Source of the DNA: Pseudomonadota bacterium
GTDB taxonomy: Bacteria > Pseudomonadota > Gammaproteobacteria > Burkholderiales > Gallionellaceae
Reading direction: 5' to 3'
DNA: 64,000 nt
Assembly (NCBI GenBank): GCA_021782995.1
Contig: JAJXUI010000003.1
Coordinates: 53,568-117,567 of the forward strand
Shown: positions 1 to 10,730 of the stretch, piece after piece
Layout: every line of letters begins with the position of its first letter
Position numbering within the stretch: position 1 is the first letter of the stretch
The notes under the pieces: generated by a model
Databases searched by the model: none
What the model saw: only the letters and a program-made list of their open reading frames with translations
What the model was told of the DNA's origin: nothing
Program-made: the position numbers and the translations under genes

Positions 1-17
1 TACATGAAAAAGTCAGC

Positions 18-548
18 ATGTTGCAGGATGAAAATGCAAAATTAAGTAGCAGGGCAGCCTCATTTGAGCGGCAGGCGCAGATGGAGCACGCGGCAAATGA
101 GGAAATCGTTAATCAAATCAAAAACCTCAGTGAGGAGAATGTCCGTCTCAAGGATAATCTGTCGTTTTTCCAGACTTTGCCTTTGACCCAGACGGATGTG
201 GAAAGTGATCTGTCCATCTTGAAGCTGAAGGTTGAACATGACTCGTTGCCGGGTGAATATTTCTGCCGCATGATACTGGTGCAGTCAGTGAAGCAGCGTA
301 ACAAGGCTTTTCAGGGGAATATGCAGCTGATCGTAAATGCGGTTCAGAATGGCAAAAAAGTAGTGATACAATTCCCGTCAGCAAATGCAGAAGAACAATC
401 TGCATATCAGTTGAATTTCAAGTATTATCAAGTGATTGACCGCGGTTTCAAGGTTTCTCCCGATATCTCCATTCAGAATGTCCAGGTTAGGGTTTATGAA
501 CGAGGAACCAAGGAGCCCAAAGTGATTGAAAGCGCGAGCTTGATATAA
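18..548 (+). CDS. Conserved hypothetical protein with N-terminal coiled coil (DUF6776-like)
   Basis: ORF 176 aa, coiled-coil heptads at N-terminus, directly upstream of bactofilin gene; the start may lie upstream of the window. Confidence 0.6.
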   Translation: MLQDENAKLSSRAASFERQAQMEHAANEEIVNQIKNLSEENVRLKDNLSFFQTLPLTQTDVESDLSILKLKVEHDSLPGEYFCRMILVQSVKQRNKAFQGNMQLIVNAVQNGKKVVIQFPSANAEEQSAYQLNFKYYQVIDRGFKVSPDISIQNVQVRVYERGTKEPKVIESASLI

Positions 549-570
549 GTTGTTAACTTCAGGAGGTTAA

Positions 571-981
571 ATGTTTGGTTCAGGAAACAGCAAGCCGCAA
601 AATCGTATTGATTCCCTGATTGGCGCAGGAACCAGGATAGTCGGCGATGTTCATTTTACCGGCGGATTGCGCGTAGACGGCGAAATTGATGGCAGTATCA
701 TTGCAACTCCGGGCAAACCCAGCACACTGGTATTGAGCGAGCATGCGCGTGTGAATGGTGAAGTGAATGTAACCCACCTGGTCGTGAATGGTGAAGTGAC
801 AGGGCCGGTAAGTGTGGCAGAATATCTGGAACTGCAAAGCAAGGCCAAGGTCACAGGAGATGTGCATTACAAGACCCTGGAAATCCAGCTGGGTGCAGTC
901 GTGGAAGGCAAGCTGATTCATTTGGCAGATGCGGCAGAAAAAGTTGTGGCTTTCAAATTGGGTAATTCTGAACCTGCCTGA
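571..981 (+). CDS. Bactofilin (polymer-forming cytoskeletal protein)
   Basis: 136 aa beta-helical repeat protein (GTRIVGDVHFTGGLRVDGEIDGSI...), RBS aggagg upstream. Confidence 0.9.
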   Translation: MFGSGNSKPQNRIDSLIGAGTRIVGDVHFTGGLRVDGEIDGSIIATPGKPSTLVLSEHARVNGEVNVTHLVVNGEVTGPVSVAEYLELQSKAKVTGDVHYKTLEIQLGAVVEGKLIHLADAAEKVVAFKLGNSEPA

Positions 982-1034
982 TGGAATTCTGAATTTATTT
1001 CATATAATCATATAGTTATGCAAAGGAGATGGTC

Positions 1035-1385
1035 ATGAACGCAGTGACTGAAATGCAGGATCCCCTGCTGTTTACCGATAGTGCTGCAAACAAGGTAAAA
1101 CAGCTGATAGATGAGGAAGGCAATACTGACCTGAAATTGCGGGTATTTGTTACGGGTGGTGGATGTTCCGGTTTCCAGTACGGATTTACCTTTGATGAGG
1201 TGATCAACGATGATGACACCGTCATGATGAAAAACGGTGTGCAATTGCTGGTTGACCCCATGAGCTTCCAGTATCTGGTTGGTGCAGAAATCGATTATCA
1301 GGAAGGTCTGGAGGGCGCTCAGTTTGTGATCAAGAACCCGAACGCCGTCACGACCTGCGGTTGCGGTTCTTCATTCTCTGCCTGA
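1035..1385 (+). CDS. erpA: Iron-sulfur cluster insertion protein ErpA
   Basis: A-type carrier motif [13 protein letters not shown] and C-terminal CGCGSSF; start ATG at 1029 or 1035. Confidence 0.93.
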   Translation: MNAVTEMQDPLLFTDSAANKVKQLIDEEGNTDLKLRVFVTGGGCSGFQYGFTFDEVINDDDTVMMKNGVQLLVDPMSFQYLVGAEIDYQEGLEGAQFVIKNPNAVTTCGCGSSFSA

Positions 1386-1408
1386 TCAAGGCGAAGCGGC
1401 AAGCGAAA

Positions 1409-1437
1409 GCGAGGGTGCTCAGCCCCCTCGCTTTTTT
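1409..1437 (+). terminator. Rho-independent terminator after erpA
   Basis: GCGAGGG...CCCTCGC stem followed by TTTTTT. Confidence 0.75.
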
Positions 1438-1467
1438 CATGCCTGAATTTCAGTGAATGGGGGACGC

Positions 1468-2565
1468 TCAAGCCTGATGGATCGCGCCCAGGATGCATGG
1501 ATGCCGGGCGCCAGTTACTTCGGGCAGGTTGGCAGGGTGTCGATCCAGTGTCTGTTTCGCCAGCCATGCAAAAGCAATGGCCTCCAGCCAGTCAGCGTTG
1601 ATGCCGAGATCATCGGTGAGTCTGATCAATGCCTCAGGCAACATTGCCTGCAGGCGACTGATCAGCGCTGCATTATGCGCGCCGCCGCCGCACAAATAAA
1701 TTTCCTGAGCACCTTCACAGTGCCGGATAATGGATGTGGCGATACAGGTGCAGGTCAATTCAAGCAATGTGGCCTGTACATCTGCCACGGATTCATTGCC
1801 TTTCAGCTTGCTGGAAAGCCAGTGCAAATTGAACAGGTCGCGTCCACAGCTTTTGGGTGGGGGCATGCTGAAATAGGATTCCTGCAACAGGTTTTCCAGC
1901 AGGGATTTCAGTACAGCTCCGCTTGCCGCAAGGGCGCCATTCTTGTCGTAAGTCTGGCCGGTATGATGCTGCATCCAGGCGTCCATCAGCAGGTTGCCTG
2001 GGCCGCAGTCGAAGCCGCACGCGGGTTTTCCTGGAGCAAGATCAGTCAGATTGCTGATGCCGCCTATATTCACAATGACGCGATGTGTTTCTGGATGGCG
2101 CAATAACTGTTGATGGAAAGCCGGCACAAGTGGCGCACCTTGTCCGCCTGCGGCGATATCACGACTGCGGAAGTCGTTGATCGTGGTAATGCCGCTGATT
2201 TCGGCGAGCATGGCGCCATTGCCAAGCTGGATGGTATATCCATGCTCCGGACGGTGACGTATGGTCTGTCCATGGCAGCCGATCGCGCGGATTTCGGCGG
2301 GGCTTGCATCCGACTTTTCCAGTAATTTGCTGACCGCGTCCGCATACAAGGTTGCCAGTGTGTTCGCAATCAGGCTTGCACGTTGCAGCTCGTCGCCGGC
2401 AGGCGTGTGCAAGGCCAGCAAAGATTGGCGTAATGCTTCCTGATAGGGTTCGTAGTGGGTGGCGATCAGTTTCGGTGCGCGACCGGAAAAATCCAGCAGG
2501 GCGACATCAATGCCATCGAGACTGGTCCCGGACATGATGCCTATATAAAGTTCCGGGTTTTCCAT
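1468..2565 (-). CDS. anmK: Anhydro-N-acetylmuramic acid kinase
   Basis: MENPELYIGIMSGTSLDGIDVALLDF, GCHGQTIRHRP, CGGGAHN motifs. Confidence 0.93.
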   Translation of the reverse strand: MENPELYIGIMSGTSLDGIDVALLDFSGRAPKLIATHYEPYQEALRQSLLALHTPAGDELQRASLIANTLATLYADAVSKLLEKSDASPAEIRAIGCHGQTIRHRPEHGYTIQLGNGAMLAEISGITTINDFRSRDIAAGGQGAPLVPAFHQQLLRHPETHRVIVNIGGISNLTDLAPGKPACGFDCGPGNLLMDAWMQHHTGQTYDKNGALAASGAVLKSLLENLLQESYFSMPPPKSCGRDLFNLHWLSSKLKGNESVADVQATLLELTCTCIATSIIRHCEGAQEIYLCGGGAHNAALISRLQAMLPEALIRLTDDLGINADWLEAIAFAWLAKQTLDRHPANLPEVTGARHPCILGAIHQA

Positions 2566-2586
2566 GCTGTCTGCCGATGTGACGTA

Positions 2587-3888
2587 TCAGTTGGCAGCGG
2601 CGAGTTGCTTGCTATCGAGCAGGTTGAGTTGCTCCTTCAATGCTGACGTACTGGCGAGGAACTGGCGCTTTTGTGCCGGATTGATCGGTTTGGCATCGGG
2701 TAATGCGACATTCAGCGGGTTATGGTGCACGCCGTTGATCTTGAATTCATAGTGCAGGTGTGGGCCGGTCGCCAGGCCGGTCTGGCCGACATAGCCGATG
2801 ATATCGCCTTGCTGCACGCGCTGCCCCTTATGCAGGCCGGTAGCAAAGCGTGACAGATGGCCGTATGCAGTAGAGTATGGGCTCTGGTGGTTGATCATGA
2901 TCACATTGCCGTAGCCGCCCATATTGCCTACAAAGCTCACGACGCCATCTGCAGTGGCCTTCACCTTGGTGCCTATGGATGCGGCGTAGTCTACGCCTTT
3001 GTGCGCGCGCCATTTGTTGAGGATGGGGTGAAAACGCGAAAGGCTAAAGCCGGAACTGACGCGAGTGAATTCCAGCGGGGAGCGCAGGAAGGCTTTATGC
3101 ATGCTGTGGCCGTCAGGACTGTAATAATTGCCGTGCCCTGGAGATGATTCAAAATATAGCGCCTGATAGGCGTGGCCCTGGTTGATGAACTCTGCAGCGA
3201 GTATCTTGCCGGTGGAAACCGGTTCGCCATTGCTGTAATTCATTTCATAAATCACCGAGAAATGATCTCCTTTACGCAGGTCTCGGTGGAAATCGATATC
3301 ACCACTGAAAATGTCCGCGAGTTGTACTGCTGCGGAGTCGGAAATGCCTGCCTGGTCGGTTGCAGCAAACAGCGTGCTGCTGATCCTGCCTGTGCGCACG
3401 AGGATGCGCTTTTCTGACTGCAGCTCGGCTTCACGGGTTTCAAATCTGCCCTGCCTGTTTTCAGTTATGACTTGCTTGCCCGCGCTATTGATGTATCGCA
3501 GGGAAACCAGGCTGCCATCAGCCAGGGTTTCAGCCTGTACATTTTTGCCAACCGGCAGGTGTTGCAGCGAATCCGGATTTTTTGCGTTACGCAAATACTG
3601 GCTTGCTGCAGGATCGTCTACATTCAGCCTGCGCAGCAGCTCATCTACAGTATCGCCGCGCTGGACACGTTCAGAACGCCAGAATGTGCCGGTCGCAACA
3701 CTGTCATGCGCGTGAGTGGGCAGGACAAGGTTCTCTACCACTTTCTGGTTAAGGTCAAAGGGGATTTCACTTTGCGGGATGATGCCGAAAGCGGATACCA
3801 CTGCAAGTAAGGGGATGGTAGAAATCGCAGTAAACCAGCGTAGTTTCAGTTTATGCTCGTGTAACAGGGATTTTTTTTGGTTTAGCAT
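2587..3888 (-). CDS. M23-family metallopeptidase (peptidoglycan DD-metalloendopeptidase)
   Basis: C-terminal HKGVDYAASIGTKVKATADGVVSFVG...TGLATGPHLHYEF LytM motifs, N-terminal TM. Confidence 0.92.
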   Translation of the reverse strand: MLNQKKSLLHEHKLKLRWFTAISTIPLLAVVSAFGIIPQSEIPFDLNQKVVENLVLPTHAHDSVATGTFWRSERVQRGDTVDELLRRLNVDDPAASQYLRNAKNPDSLQHLPVGKNVQAETLADGSLVSLRYINSAGKQVITENRQGRFETREAELQSEKRILVRTGRISSTLFAATDQAGISDSAAVQLADIFSGDIDFHRDLRKGDHFSVIYEMNYSNGEPVSTGKILAAEFINQGHAYQALYFESSPGHGNYYSPDGHSMHKAFLRSPLEFTRVSSGFSLSRFHPILNKWRAHKGVDYAASIGTKVKATADGVVSFVGNMGGYGNVIMINHQSPYSTAYGHLSRFATGLHKGQRVQQGDIIGYVGQTGLATGPHLHYEFKINGVHHNPLNVALPDAKPINPAQKRQFLASTSALKEQLNLLDSKQLAAAN

Positions 3889-4017
3889 TTAAAATTCGGG
3901 TCTTGAATGGATTTTGCCAATCGGTCGATTTGTTATGATCGGCCTGTCTCAATTGCCAAGCATCTTAGCAGAAATGCATGTATGCTCAAAATTTAAATAA
4001 ATACATAAAGTTATAGT

Positions 4018-5220
4018 TTGGGTATGGAACAGCGCGAAGTTATTGAAATCATTAAACGAGGATCCAGTGAATTATTGCTGGAAGCTGAATTGAAACAGAA
4101 GCTGGCTCAGGGACGACCGCTGCGTATCAAGGCCGGATTTGACCCTACTGCACCAGACCTGCATCTGGGACATACTGTTTTGATTAATAAATTGAAGCAG
4201 TTGCAGGATCTTGGGCATCAGATATTGTTTCTGATCGGAGATTTCACCGGCATGATTGGTGACCCTACCGGAAAAAATGCCGCACGCCCGCCCCTGTCAC
4301 GTGAACAGGTGAAGGCGAATGCAGATACTTATCAGGAACAGGTTTTCAAGATACTGGATCCGGCAAAGACCGAAGTGGTATTCAATTCCACCTGGATGGA
4401 TAAGTTCAGCGCAGTGGACCTGATACGCCTTGCCTCTACCCATACGGTTGCACAGATGCTGGAGCGGGATGATTTTTCCAAGCGCTATGCCGGCAATCTG
4501 CCAATCGCAATTCATGAATTCATCTATCCGCTGGTGCAGGGGTATGACTCTGTTGCCCTCAAGGCGGACATCGAGCTGGGCGGCACTGACCAGAAATTCA
4601 ATTTGCTGATGGGGCGCGAGTTGCAGAAGCATTTCGGCCAGCCGTCGCAATGTATCCTGATGATGCCCTTGCTGGAAGGGACGGATGGCATTAACAAGAT
4701 GTCCAAATCGATGGGCAACTATATTGGCATTACCGATACGCCGCAGGATATGTTCGGCAAACTGATGTCTATCTCGGATGAACTGATGTGGCGCTATCTG
4801 GAGCTGTTGTCATTCGAGAGCATGTCAACCATCAAGGGCTGGCAAGAAGAAGTGAACCGGGGCAGGAATCCGCGGGACATCAAGGTGATGCTGGCGCAGG
4901 AGTTGGTGGCGCGTTTCCATAGCCGCAAGGCTGCCGAAGATGCGCTGGCAGAATTCGAGGCGCGCTTCAGGCAAGGTGTATTGCCTGACGACATGCCCGA
5001 AGTTATGGTCAGTTCCAGTGACGGAGGCATAGGGATAACGCACCTGCTGAAACAGGCTGGCCTGGTGGATAGCACATCAGATGCGATACGCATGATTGCC
5101 CAGTCTGCGGTCAAGCTGGATGGCGAGCGGGTGAGTGACAAGACGTTGCAGATCAAGGCAGGCGCCATCGTTGTGGCGCAGGTAGGCAAACGGAAATTTG
5201 CGAGGATTACTGTCAGTTGA
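4018..5220 (+). CDS. tyrS: Tyrosyl-tRNA synthetase
   Basis: HLGH-type motif ([13 protein letters not shown]), KMSKS motif, C-terminal S4 domain. Confidence 0.95.
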   Translation: MGMEQREVIEIIKRGSSELLLEAELKQKLAQGRPLRIKAGFDPTAPDLHLGHTVLINKLKQLQDLGHQILFLIGDFTGMIGDPTGKNAARPPLSREQVKANADTYQEQVFKILDPAKTEVVFNSTWMDKFSAVDLIRLASTHTVAQMLERDDFSKRYAGNLPIAIHEFIYPLVQGYDSVALKADIELGGTDQKFNLLMGRELQKHFGQPSQCILMMPLLEGTDGINKMSKSMGNYIGITDTPQDMFGKLMSISDELMWRYLELLSFESMSTIKGWQEEVNRGRNPRDIKVMLAQELVARFHSRKAAEDALAEFEARFRQGVLPDDMPEVMVSSSDGGIGITHLLKQAGLVDSTSDAIRMIAQSAVKLDGERVSDKTLQIKAGAIVVAQVGKRKFARITVS

Positions 5221-5348
5221 TTTGTTTGGCGGGTAATTGTTACAACGACAATTAATATAATATAAACATATACTTATATAATTTACTGCAGAGAGAAGGC
5301 GCAATGCCAGCGGGCTTATGCCTGGGAAGCTTCAGCCTGATCCGGCCA

Positions 5349-5375
5349 TAAAGTTTCGACAATGCTTGCCGATAA
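5349..5375 (+). promoter_or_regulatory. Sigma-28 (FliA) promoter
   Basis: TAAAGTTT-N11-GCCGATAA, identical to the enterobacterial FliA consensus, in a noncoding region upstream of an MCP gene. Confidence 0.85.
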
Positions 5376-5792
5376 GCCTAAATAACTGGCACAAGAGTCA
5401 ATATCGGGCGTGAATTATCGGCAGACAGAAGCTCAATGGAAATACTCAACCAGTACCAAGCTGACGTGAATAAACTGAACCCATTTCGAAATACGTAGCG
5501 GGTTTTGACTGCAACATGCAGGATCGAATGGAAAGTTAAGTCTACTGACGAAATGGATGATTAATGTCTGCCAAGATGTAGCTCTGCATTTCCATTTGAC
5601 TATTCCAACCTGGGGCCGGACGTGATAATTGAAGTGCAAATGCACTGAAGCGTGAGCTGCAGCGAGCGGCAATTGATGCGATACTTGGCCAGAGGCATTG
5701 TTTTCAGGCTGGTGCATTGCGAGGGCTGTAAGGCACAGTTACCTTGTGCGGGCTATATTTATGACAGAAGTGGCGGACGATACGGCATACGC

Positions 5793-6992
5793 ATGAAAAC
5801 AGAATACATTGCAAAACATGCTTGGCAGGCTGTAACACTGGTTGCGGGTGAAGTGCTGCTTTTTGCATTTGGCGAGCCTATGCTTGCAATGCTGGTATAC
5901 GCAGTGCCTGTGATTCTATGGAGCCTGCTGGGGACTGCCGGCAGCATCAGGGAGGAAGCCGAAAGCGAATCTGTAAATGAGTCTCAAGCGGGCCGGCCAG
6001 AACAATCCAGGGTGGCGCTGCTGCAAGACGGATTTGCCTCTTTGAGGCAGGAGGTCATGGATTTGATTGATGAAGTCGGCTCTGATCTGTCTCAGCAGCG
6101 CAGTGTCCAGTCAGACGCGGTCAGGCGCCTGATTGCAAGTTTCCAGAGCATTGAATCGCTGATCAGGGAGCAGACCAGGCTGTCGACGGGCGTTATCAAT
6201 ATTGTTAGCCACAAGCAAGCTGATACGGATATTTCGGAAACCAGCCACTTTGATGAAATTGTCGGGATTGTGCACCGCATGGCTGACAGCATATCAAGCA
6301 ACGGACAATCCAGTGTGGAAATGGTGCAAGTGTTTGCCTCTCTGAAAGGGCGTATTGAAGCGGTGACGCAATTGCTGGGAGAAATGGAAAGCATCAGCAA
6401 GCAGACCAATCTTCTGGCCCTGAATGCGGCAATTGAGGCGGCTCGCGCAGGAGAATTCGGCAGGGGATTTGCTGTAGTGGCCGATGAGGTCAGGTCGCTA
6501 TCGGCCCGGAGTGGCGATTTTTCCAGCCAGATTGAGGCTGAGACATCGGGAATGCGGCAGATCATGGGCAAGGCTGCTGCCATCATTGCAGACCTTGCTT
6601 CAAAAGATTTAAACTTGGCCTTGGACACGCAGGGGCGTGTGCAGCAGATACTGGATGAGGCCGAGAAAAATTCTAGCATGGTTGCCATGCAGCTTGAGCA
6701 GATGTCCGCAATTACCGGCAAGGTCGGTATCGAGGTGGATGCCGCAATCCGTTCTTTGCAGTTTGAAGATCTCTTGCGTCAATTGAATGAAAGAATCGAT
6801 GGCCGTGTCCAGGCACTGGAAGAGGGATTTGATACATTATTTGATACTGCGGAACAGGGAATCATGAATAACAGTGCTGAAAAAATTGCCGGCCAACTGG
6901 AATCTGCGCGTCTCAAAATGCACCAGGCAGCAACACATCGCGTGAGTGTACATCAGGAAAACATGGATGGCGGCGATGTTGAGCTTTTCTGA
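5793..6992 (+). CDS. Methyl-accepting chemotaxis protein (short, two N-terminal TMs)
   Basis: MCP hairpin tip [42 protein letters not shown] extends to 5652 but [11 protein letters not shown] at 5793 is a more plausible start; C-terminus GDVELF. Confidence 0.88.
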   Translation: MKTEYIAKHAWQAVTLVAGEVLLFAFGEPMLAMLVYAVPVILWSLLGTAGSIREEAESESVNESQAGRPEQSRVALLQDGFASLRQEVMDLIDEVGSDLSQQRSVQSDAVRRLIASFQSIESLIREQTRLSTGVINIVSHKQADTDISETSHFDEIVGIVHRMADSISSNGQSSVEMVQVFASLKGRIEAVTQLLGEMESISKQTNLLALNAAIEAARAGEFGRGFAVVADEVRSLSARSGDFSSQIEAETSGMRQIMGKAAAIIADLASKDLNLALDTQGRVQQILDEAEKNSSMVAMQLEQMSAITGKVGIEVDAAIRSLQFEDLLRQLNERIDGRVQALEEGFDTLFDTAEQGIMNNSAEKIAGQLESARLKMHQAATHRVSVHQENMDGGDVELF

Positions 6993-7004
6993 TTTTTACG
7001 CGGG

Positions 7005-7385
7005 ATGAATGGCATGAAAAGGCTGCTGGTGGTGGATGATGAGCAACCCATTCGTTCAATGCTCAATGACCTGTTGGGTGATGACTACGAAGTCATGCTG
7101 GCTGCAAATGGCCAGGAGGCGTTTGCATTGCTGAACAGCCATTCATTTGACCTGATCATCACTGATCTGGTCATGCCTGAAATGAATGGCATCGATCTGA
7201 TCACTTCAATACAGAAAATCAGTCCTGATCTCAAAATTATCGCCATTTCTGGCGGTGGCGGTCTCAATGGCAGGTTTGACTACTTGCCGGTGGCTGAGCT
7301 TTTGGGTGCAGAAAAGATATTCCGCAAACCTTTCGAGCTGAGCAAGCTGAAGAAAACCGTGGATGCCATGCTGGGCCAGCATTGA
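7005..7385 (+). CDS. Single-domain response regulator (CheY-like)
   Basis: Receiver domain: VVDDEQPIRSML...DLIITDLVMPEMNG...IFRKPFEL. Confidence 0.9.
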   Translation: MNGMKRLLVVDDEQPIRSMLNDLLGDDYEVMLAANGQEAFALLNSHSFDLIITDLVMPEMNGIDLITSIQKISPDLKIIAISGGGGLNGRFDYLPVAELLGAEKIFRKPFELSKLKKTVDAMLGQH

Positions 7386-7474
7386 AGGGCCAGTGCGCGC
7401 ATATTTTTATAAACAGGCCGGGCGCATTGCACCGGATACCGTATTTTGGATAAGCAGCAGGGTGACAAGCGCGC

Positions 7475-10400
7475 ATGAGCGAACAACCTGACTTGAGCGG
7501 TAAACAGGCATTTGCAGAACGTTTGAGCGTCATGCGTTCCGAGTATGTCCGGAATTTGCCTGGCAAACTGTCCAGCATGCAATATGCCTGGGATGCAATT
7601 CAGCATAAAACAGCTTCTTCTGAAACAATAGACTCCCTTTACTGGGCAGCCCACAACCTTTCCGGGTCTGGCGGCACATTCGGTTTTCCGGACATTACAG
7701 CGACCTCAAGATCCTTATTGGCAGCCCTGATGGATTTCAAGCATGCGGGCTACCGGCTTGATGTCGAGTCAGCTGCTCAAATTGGCAAAGCACTGAATGC
7801 CCTCGGCATCGCAATCAGGCGTGAAGTCGTGAATGGCAACCTGCAGGCAGTTACACTGATTGATGACTCTGGCAACGAGCGGGGACATGAAATGCGGCGG
7901 CAGGTGTATCTGGTTGACTCCGACAGTGAGTTTGCATACAGGATTGCAGAGAAGTTGCAGAACTATGGCTATGCAGTCAGAATCTTCGAAGGCACTGCAG
8001 AATTCGAGGTGATGGTGGCGTCCGGACGGCCAGATGCCATCCTGATGGAAATGTCGCTTCCATCAGGAGCGTTTGCGGGAGCAGACTGCATATTGAGGCA
8101 CAAGGAAAGTCTTGACGGCATTCCAGTCATTTTTCTCAGCAGGCGTGATGACCTGGAATCAAGATTACATGCAGCACGCGCAGGTTCCTATCATTATTTT
8201 GTCAAGCCGGTTGATATGCCTCTGTTACACCAGAAACTGGATTGGGTGACCAAATTCTGGGGAAAACCGGAATACAAGGTGTTGCTGGTAGATGATGATG
8301 AATACCTGACCGGGGTATATAAGTCGATATTTGAAGCTGCGGGCATAACGGTCAGTTTGCTGAATGACCCAGCACTGGTCATCGGGAAAATGCAGCAGGA
8401 CATGCCGGACCTGATCCTGCTTGATGTCAATATGCCGGGAATCAATGGGCTCGAGCTTGGGTCAGTCATCAGGCAGTTCGAAGCCTTCATGCACATTCCG
8501 ATCGTTTTCCTCACCGCAGATGTAAATATGGACAAGCGTCTTGCGGCGATGCATCTGGGGGGGGATGATTTTCTTGGAAAGGGCGTTGCCCCTGCATTCC
8601 TGATTGAGGTGGTCCGTACCCGAATTGAAAAATCCCGCAACCTGAAATCCGGCGAGCAGCAAATCAAGAAACTGATCCATGAGTATGAGAACCTGCGAAA
8701 AGCACAGGATAACCACTCCATGATTTGCACGATTGATCCTGCGGGAAATATGACGGACGTGAATGACAGGATGTGCAGTAGTACGGGTTATACAAGAGCA
8801 GAGTTGCTGAATAAATCCTTCAGAATGCTGGGTTCCGAAGTGAACCCGGCGTCATTTTATGACAGGATGTGGGACATACTGTGCCAAGGCAAGGTGTGGC
8901 AAGGCCAGATCCAGAAGAGAACGAAAAGCGGACAGCCATTATGGCTGGATGTCACGACAACGCCTATACAGGATGGGTTCGGAACTATCGAGAAATTCAT
9001 TTCGATAAGAACCGACATTACAAAACTGAAAGCGCTGGAGCTGGGTCTGCGCGAAGAACGGGAGCGTCTGACGCTGGCTATGGAAGCAACCAACACGGGA
9101 TTGTGGGAGTGGAACATTGCCGAGAACGCAACTTATTACAGTGAGCGATGCAGGAAATTGCTGAATATGTCACCGGAAGTCGACATTTCCTGGCCAGAGC
9201 TTATTCATCCTGATGATTTTGATGTTGCAGTGGAACAGTTGGTGCGCCACATCATTGGAGAGGTCGGGATGTATACCTCCGAGCACAGGAAAATAAATGC
9301 TGACGGCGGTTGGGATTGGGTGCTGGAGAGTGGAAAAGTGGTAGAAACCGATGAGCAGGGTGAAATCGTGCGCATGATAGGCACCATGCAAATCATCAAT
9401 GCGCGTAAAGCGCTTGAGGCAATACAGGAGCAGCTCAGCAGGCAGCTATTGCAGTCTTCCAAAATGGAAGCCATTGGCCAATTGACCAGTGGTGTTGCAC
9501 ATGACTTCAATAATATCCTTGGCGGAATGCTTGGATATGTTGAGTTGTCGACGGGTTTGCTGGGGCGTGACAATCCGAATCTGGACAAGTTGCAGCGGTA
9601 TCTTGGTGAAATCCAGAGTGCAGGTACGCGGGCAAAGGAGCTTGTTGAACAGATGCTGGTTTTCTCCAGGCTGTTGCCCGAAGCTGAAGAGCAGGCCCAG
9701 CCCGTTACCCGGGTTCTGCCTGTGGTCAAGGAAGTCATCAATCTCCTGATATCAACGATCCCTGCAACTATCAAATTGAGTTTTCATTTGCCTGAAGAGG
9801 ATCTCAGGACGGCGATACAGCCAGTTCATCTGCACCAGATACTGCTGAATCTCGGAATCAATGCGAGGGATGCCATAGGTAAGTATGGCGAGATTGATAT
9901 CAAGGTGGGCAAGTCCGAAATTTCCGGGCTGGAATGCGCATCCTGTCATCAGCGATTCACAGGAAAATTCATTGAATTGATCGTCAAAGACAATGGTTCC
10001 GGCATACCGCCGGAAATTCTGAACAAGATCTTCGATCCTTTCTTTACGACCAAAAGCGCTGATAAGGGTACAGGCATGGGGCTGGCGGTTGTGAGCAGTG
10101 TGGTACACCCCCTCGGCGGGCATATTCGGGTGGAAACGGAACCGGGCCGGGGATCAATGTTCAGGATATACCTGCTTGAGGCGGAGGGAGGGCTGGGCGA
10201 AAGCCTGCAGGGAAGTGGCGAATCGGAAATGGAGGTGCCGGGGCTCACCGGAGTGCGCATATTGCTGGTCGATGATGAACATACCATGGCTGCAATGCTC
10301 AAGGAATTGTTGAGCATCAATGGCGCAGAAGTTTCTGCTTTTACTGATTCAGGGGCGGCTCTCAGGGAATATTTGCTCAGGCCGGATGAATTTGACCTGG

Positions 10401-10678
10401 TCATTACGGATGAAACCATGCCGGAGCTTACCGGACTGGATTTGGCAAAGCAGATACATAGCCGCACACCTGGCCTGCCCATCATTCTGTGTACCGGTTA
10501 TAGTGAACGCATCACGCCTGAAGCAGTGGAAAATGCAGGGATTGCATTTACGATGACGAAGCCCTTGAAGGTGTCGTTATTGCTTGCAAAAATACACGAA
10601 CTTATGAGCAGAAGTCATGCCGGTATGGGCGATTACCTGAACCGGCCTGGCGGCGGAAGCGAAAGTACTACAGGATAA
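7475..10678 (+). CDS. Hybrid sensor histidine kinase / response regulator (Hpt-like N-terminus, two receiver domains, PAS domains, HisKA/HATPase, C-terminal receiver)
   Basis: 1067 aa; LLVDDDEYLTGVYK, SGVAHDFNNILGGMLGYVEL (H-box), GTGMGLAVVSSVV, LLVDDEHTMAAML. Confidence 0.9.
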   Translation: MSEQPDLSGKQAFAERLSVMRSEYVRNLPGKLSSMQYAWDAIQHKTASSETIDSLYWAAHNLSGSGGTFGFPDITATSRSLLAALMDFKHAGYRLDVESAAQIGKALNALGIAIRREVVNGNLQAVTLIDDSGNERGHEMRRQVYLVDSDSEFAYRIAEKLQNYGYAVRIFEGTAEFEVMVASGRPDAILMEMSLPSGAFAGADCILRHKESLDGIPVIFLSRRDDLESRLHAARAGSYHYFVKPVDMPLLHQKLDWVTKFWGKPEYKVLLVDDDEYLTGVYKSIFEAAGITVSLLNDPALVIGKMQQDMPDLILLDVNMPGINGLELGSVIRQFEAFMHIPIVFLTADVNMDKRLAAMHLGGDDFLGKGVAPAFLIEVVRTRIEKSRNLKSGEQQIKKLIHEYENLRKAQDNHSMICTIDPAGNMTDVNDRMCSSTGYTRAELLNKSFRMLGSEVNPASFYDRMWDILCQGKVWQGQIQKRTKSGQPLWLDVTTTPIQDGFGTIEKFISIRTDITKLKALELGLREERERLTLAMEATNTGLWEWNIAENATYYSERCRKLLNMSPEVDISWPELIHPDDFDVAVEQLVRHIIGEVGMYTSEHRKINADGGWDWVLESGKVVETDEQGEIVRMIGTMQIINARKALEAIQEQLSRQLLQSSKMEAIGQLTSGVAHDFNNILGGMLGYVELSTGLLGRDNPNLDKLQRYLGEIQSAGTRAKELVEQMLVFSRLLPEAEEQAQPVTRVLPVVKEVINLLISTIPATIKLSFHLPEEDLRTAIQPVHLHQILLNLGINARDAIGKYGEIDIKVGKSEISGLECASCHQRFTGKFIELIVKDNGSGIPPEILNKIFDPFFTTKSADKGTGMGLAVVSSVVHPLGGHIRVETEPGRGSMFRIYLLEAEGGLGESLQGSGESEMEVPGLTGVRILLVDDEHTMAAMLKELLSINGAEVSAFTDSGAALREYLLRPDEFDLVITDETMPELTGLDLAKQIHSRTPGLPIILCTGYSERITPEAVENAGIAFTMTKPLKVSLLLAKIHELMSRSHAGMGDYLNRPGGGSESTTG

Positions 10679-10730
10679 TAAGTAAACTCGGGTAACGGCA
10701 GAGATCGGCACCCGCGCGGAGGAGAGAACC

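Noticed and set aside
9931-9948. CASCH motif in the large hybrid kinase as a heme c site
   Set aside because: Located inside the HATPase region of a cytoplasmic kinase; Cys-pair insertions are common in such HATPase domains and there is no export context.
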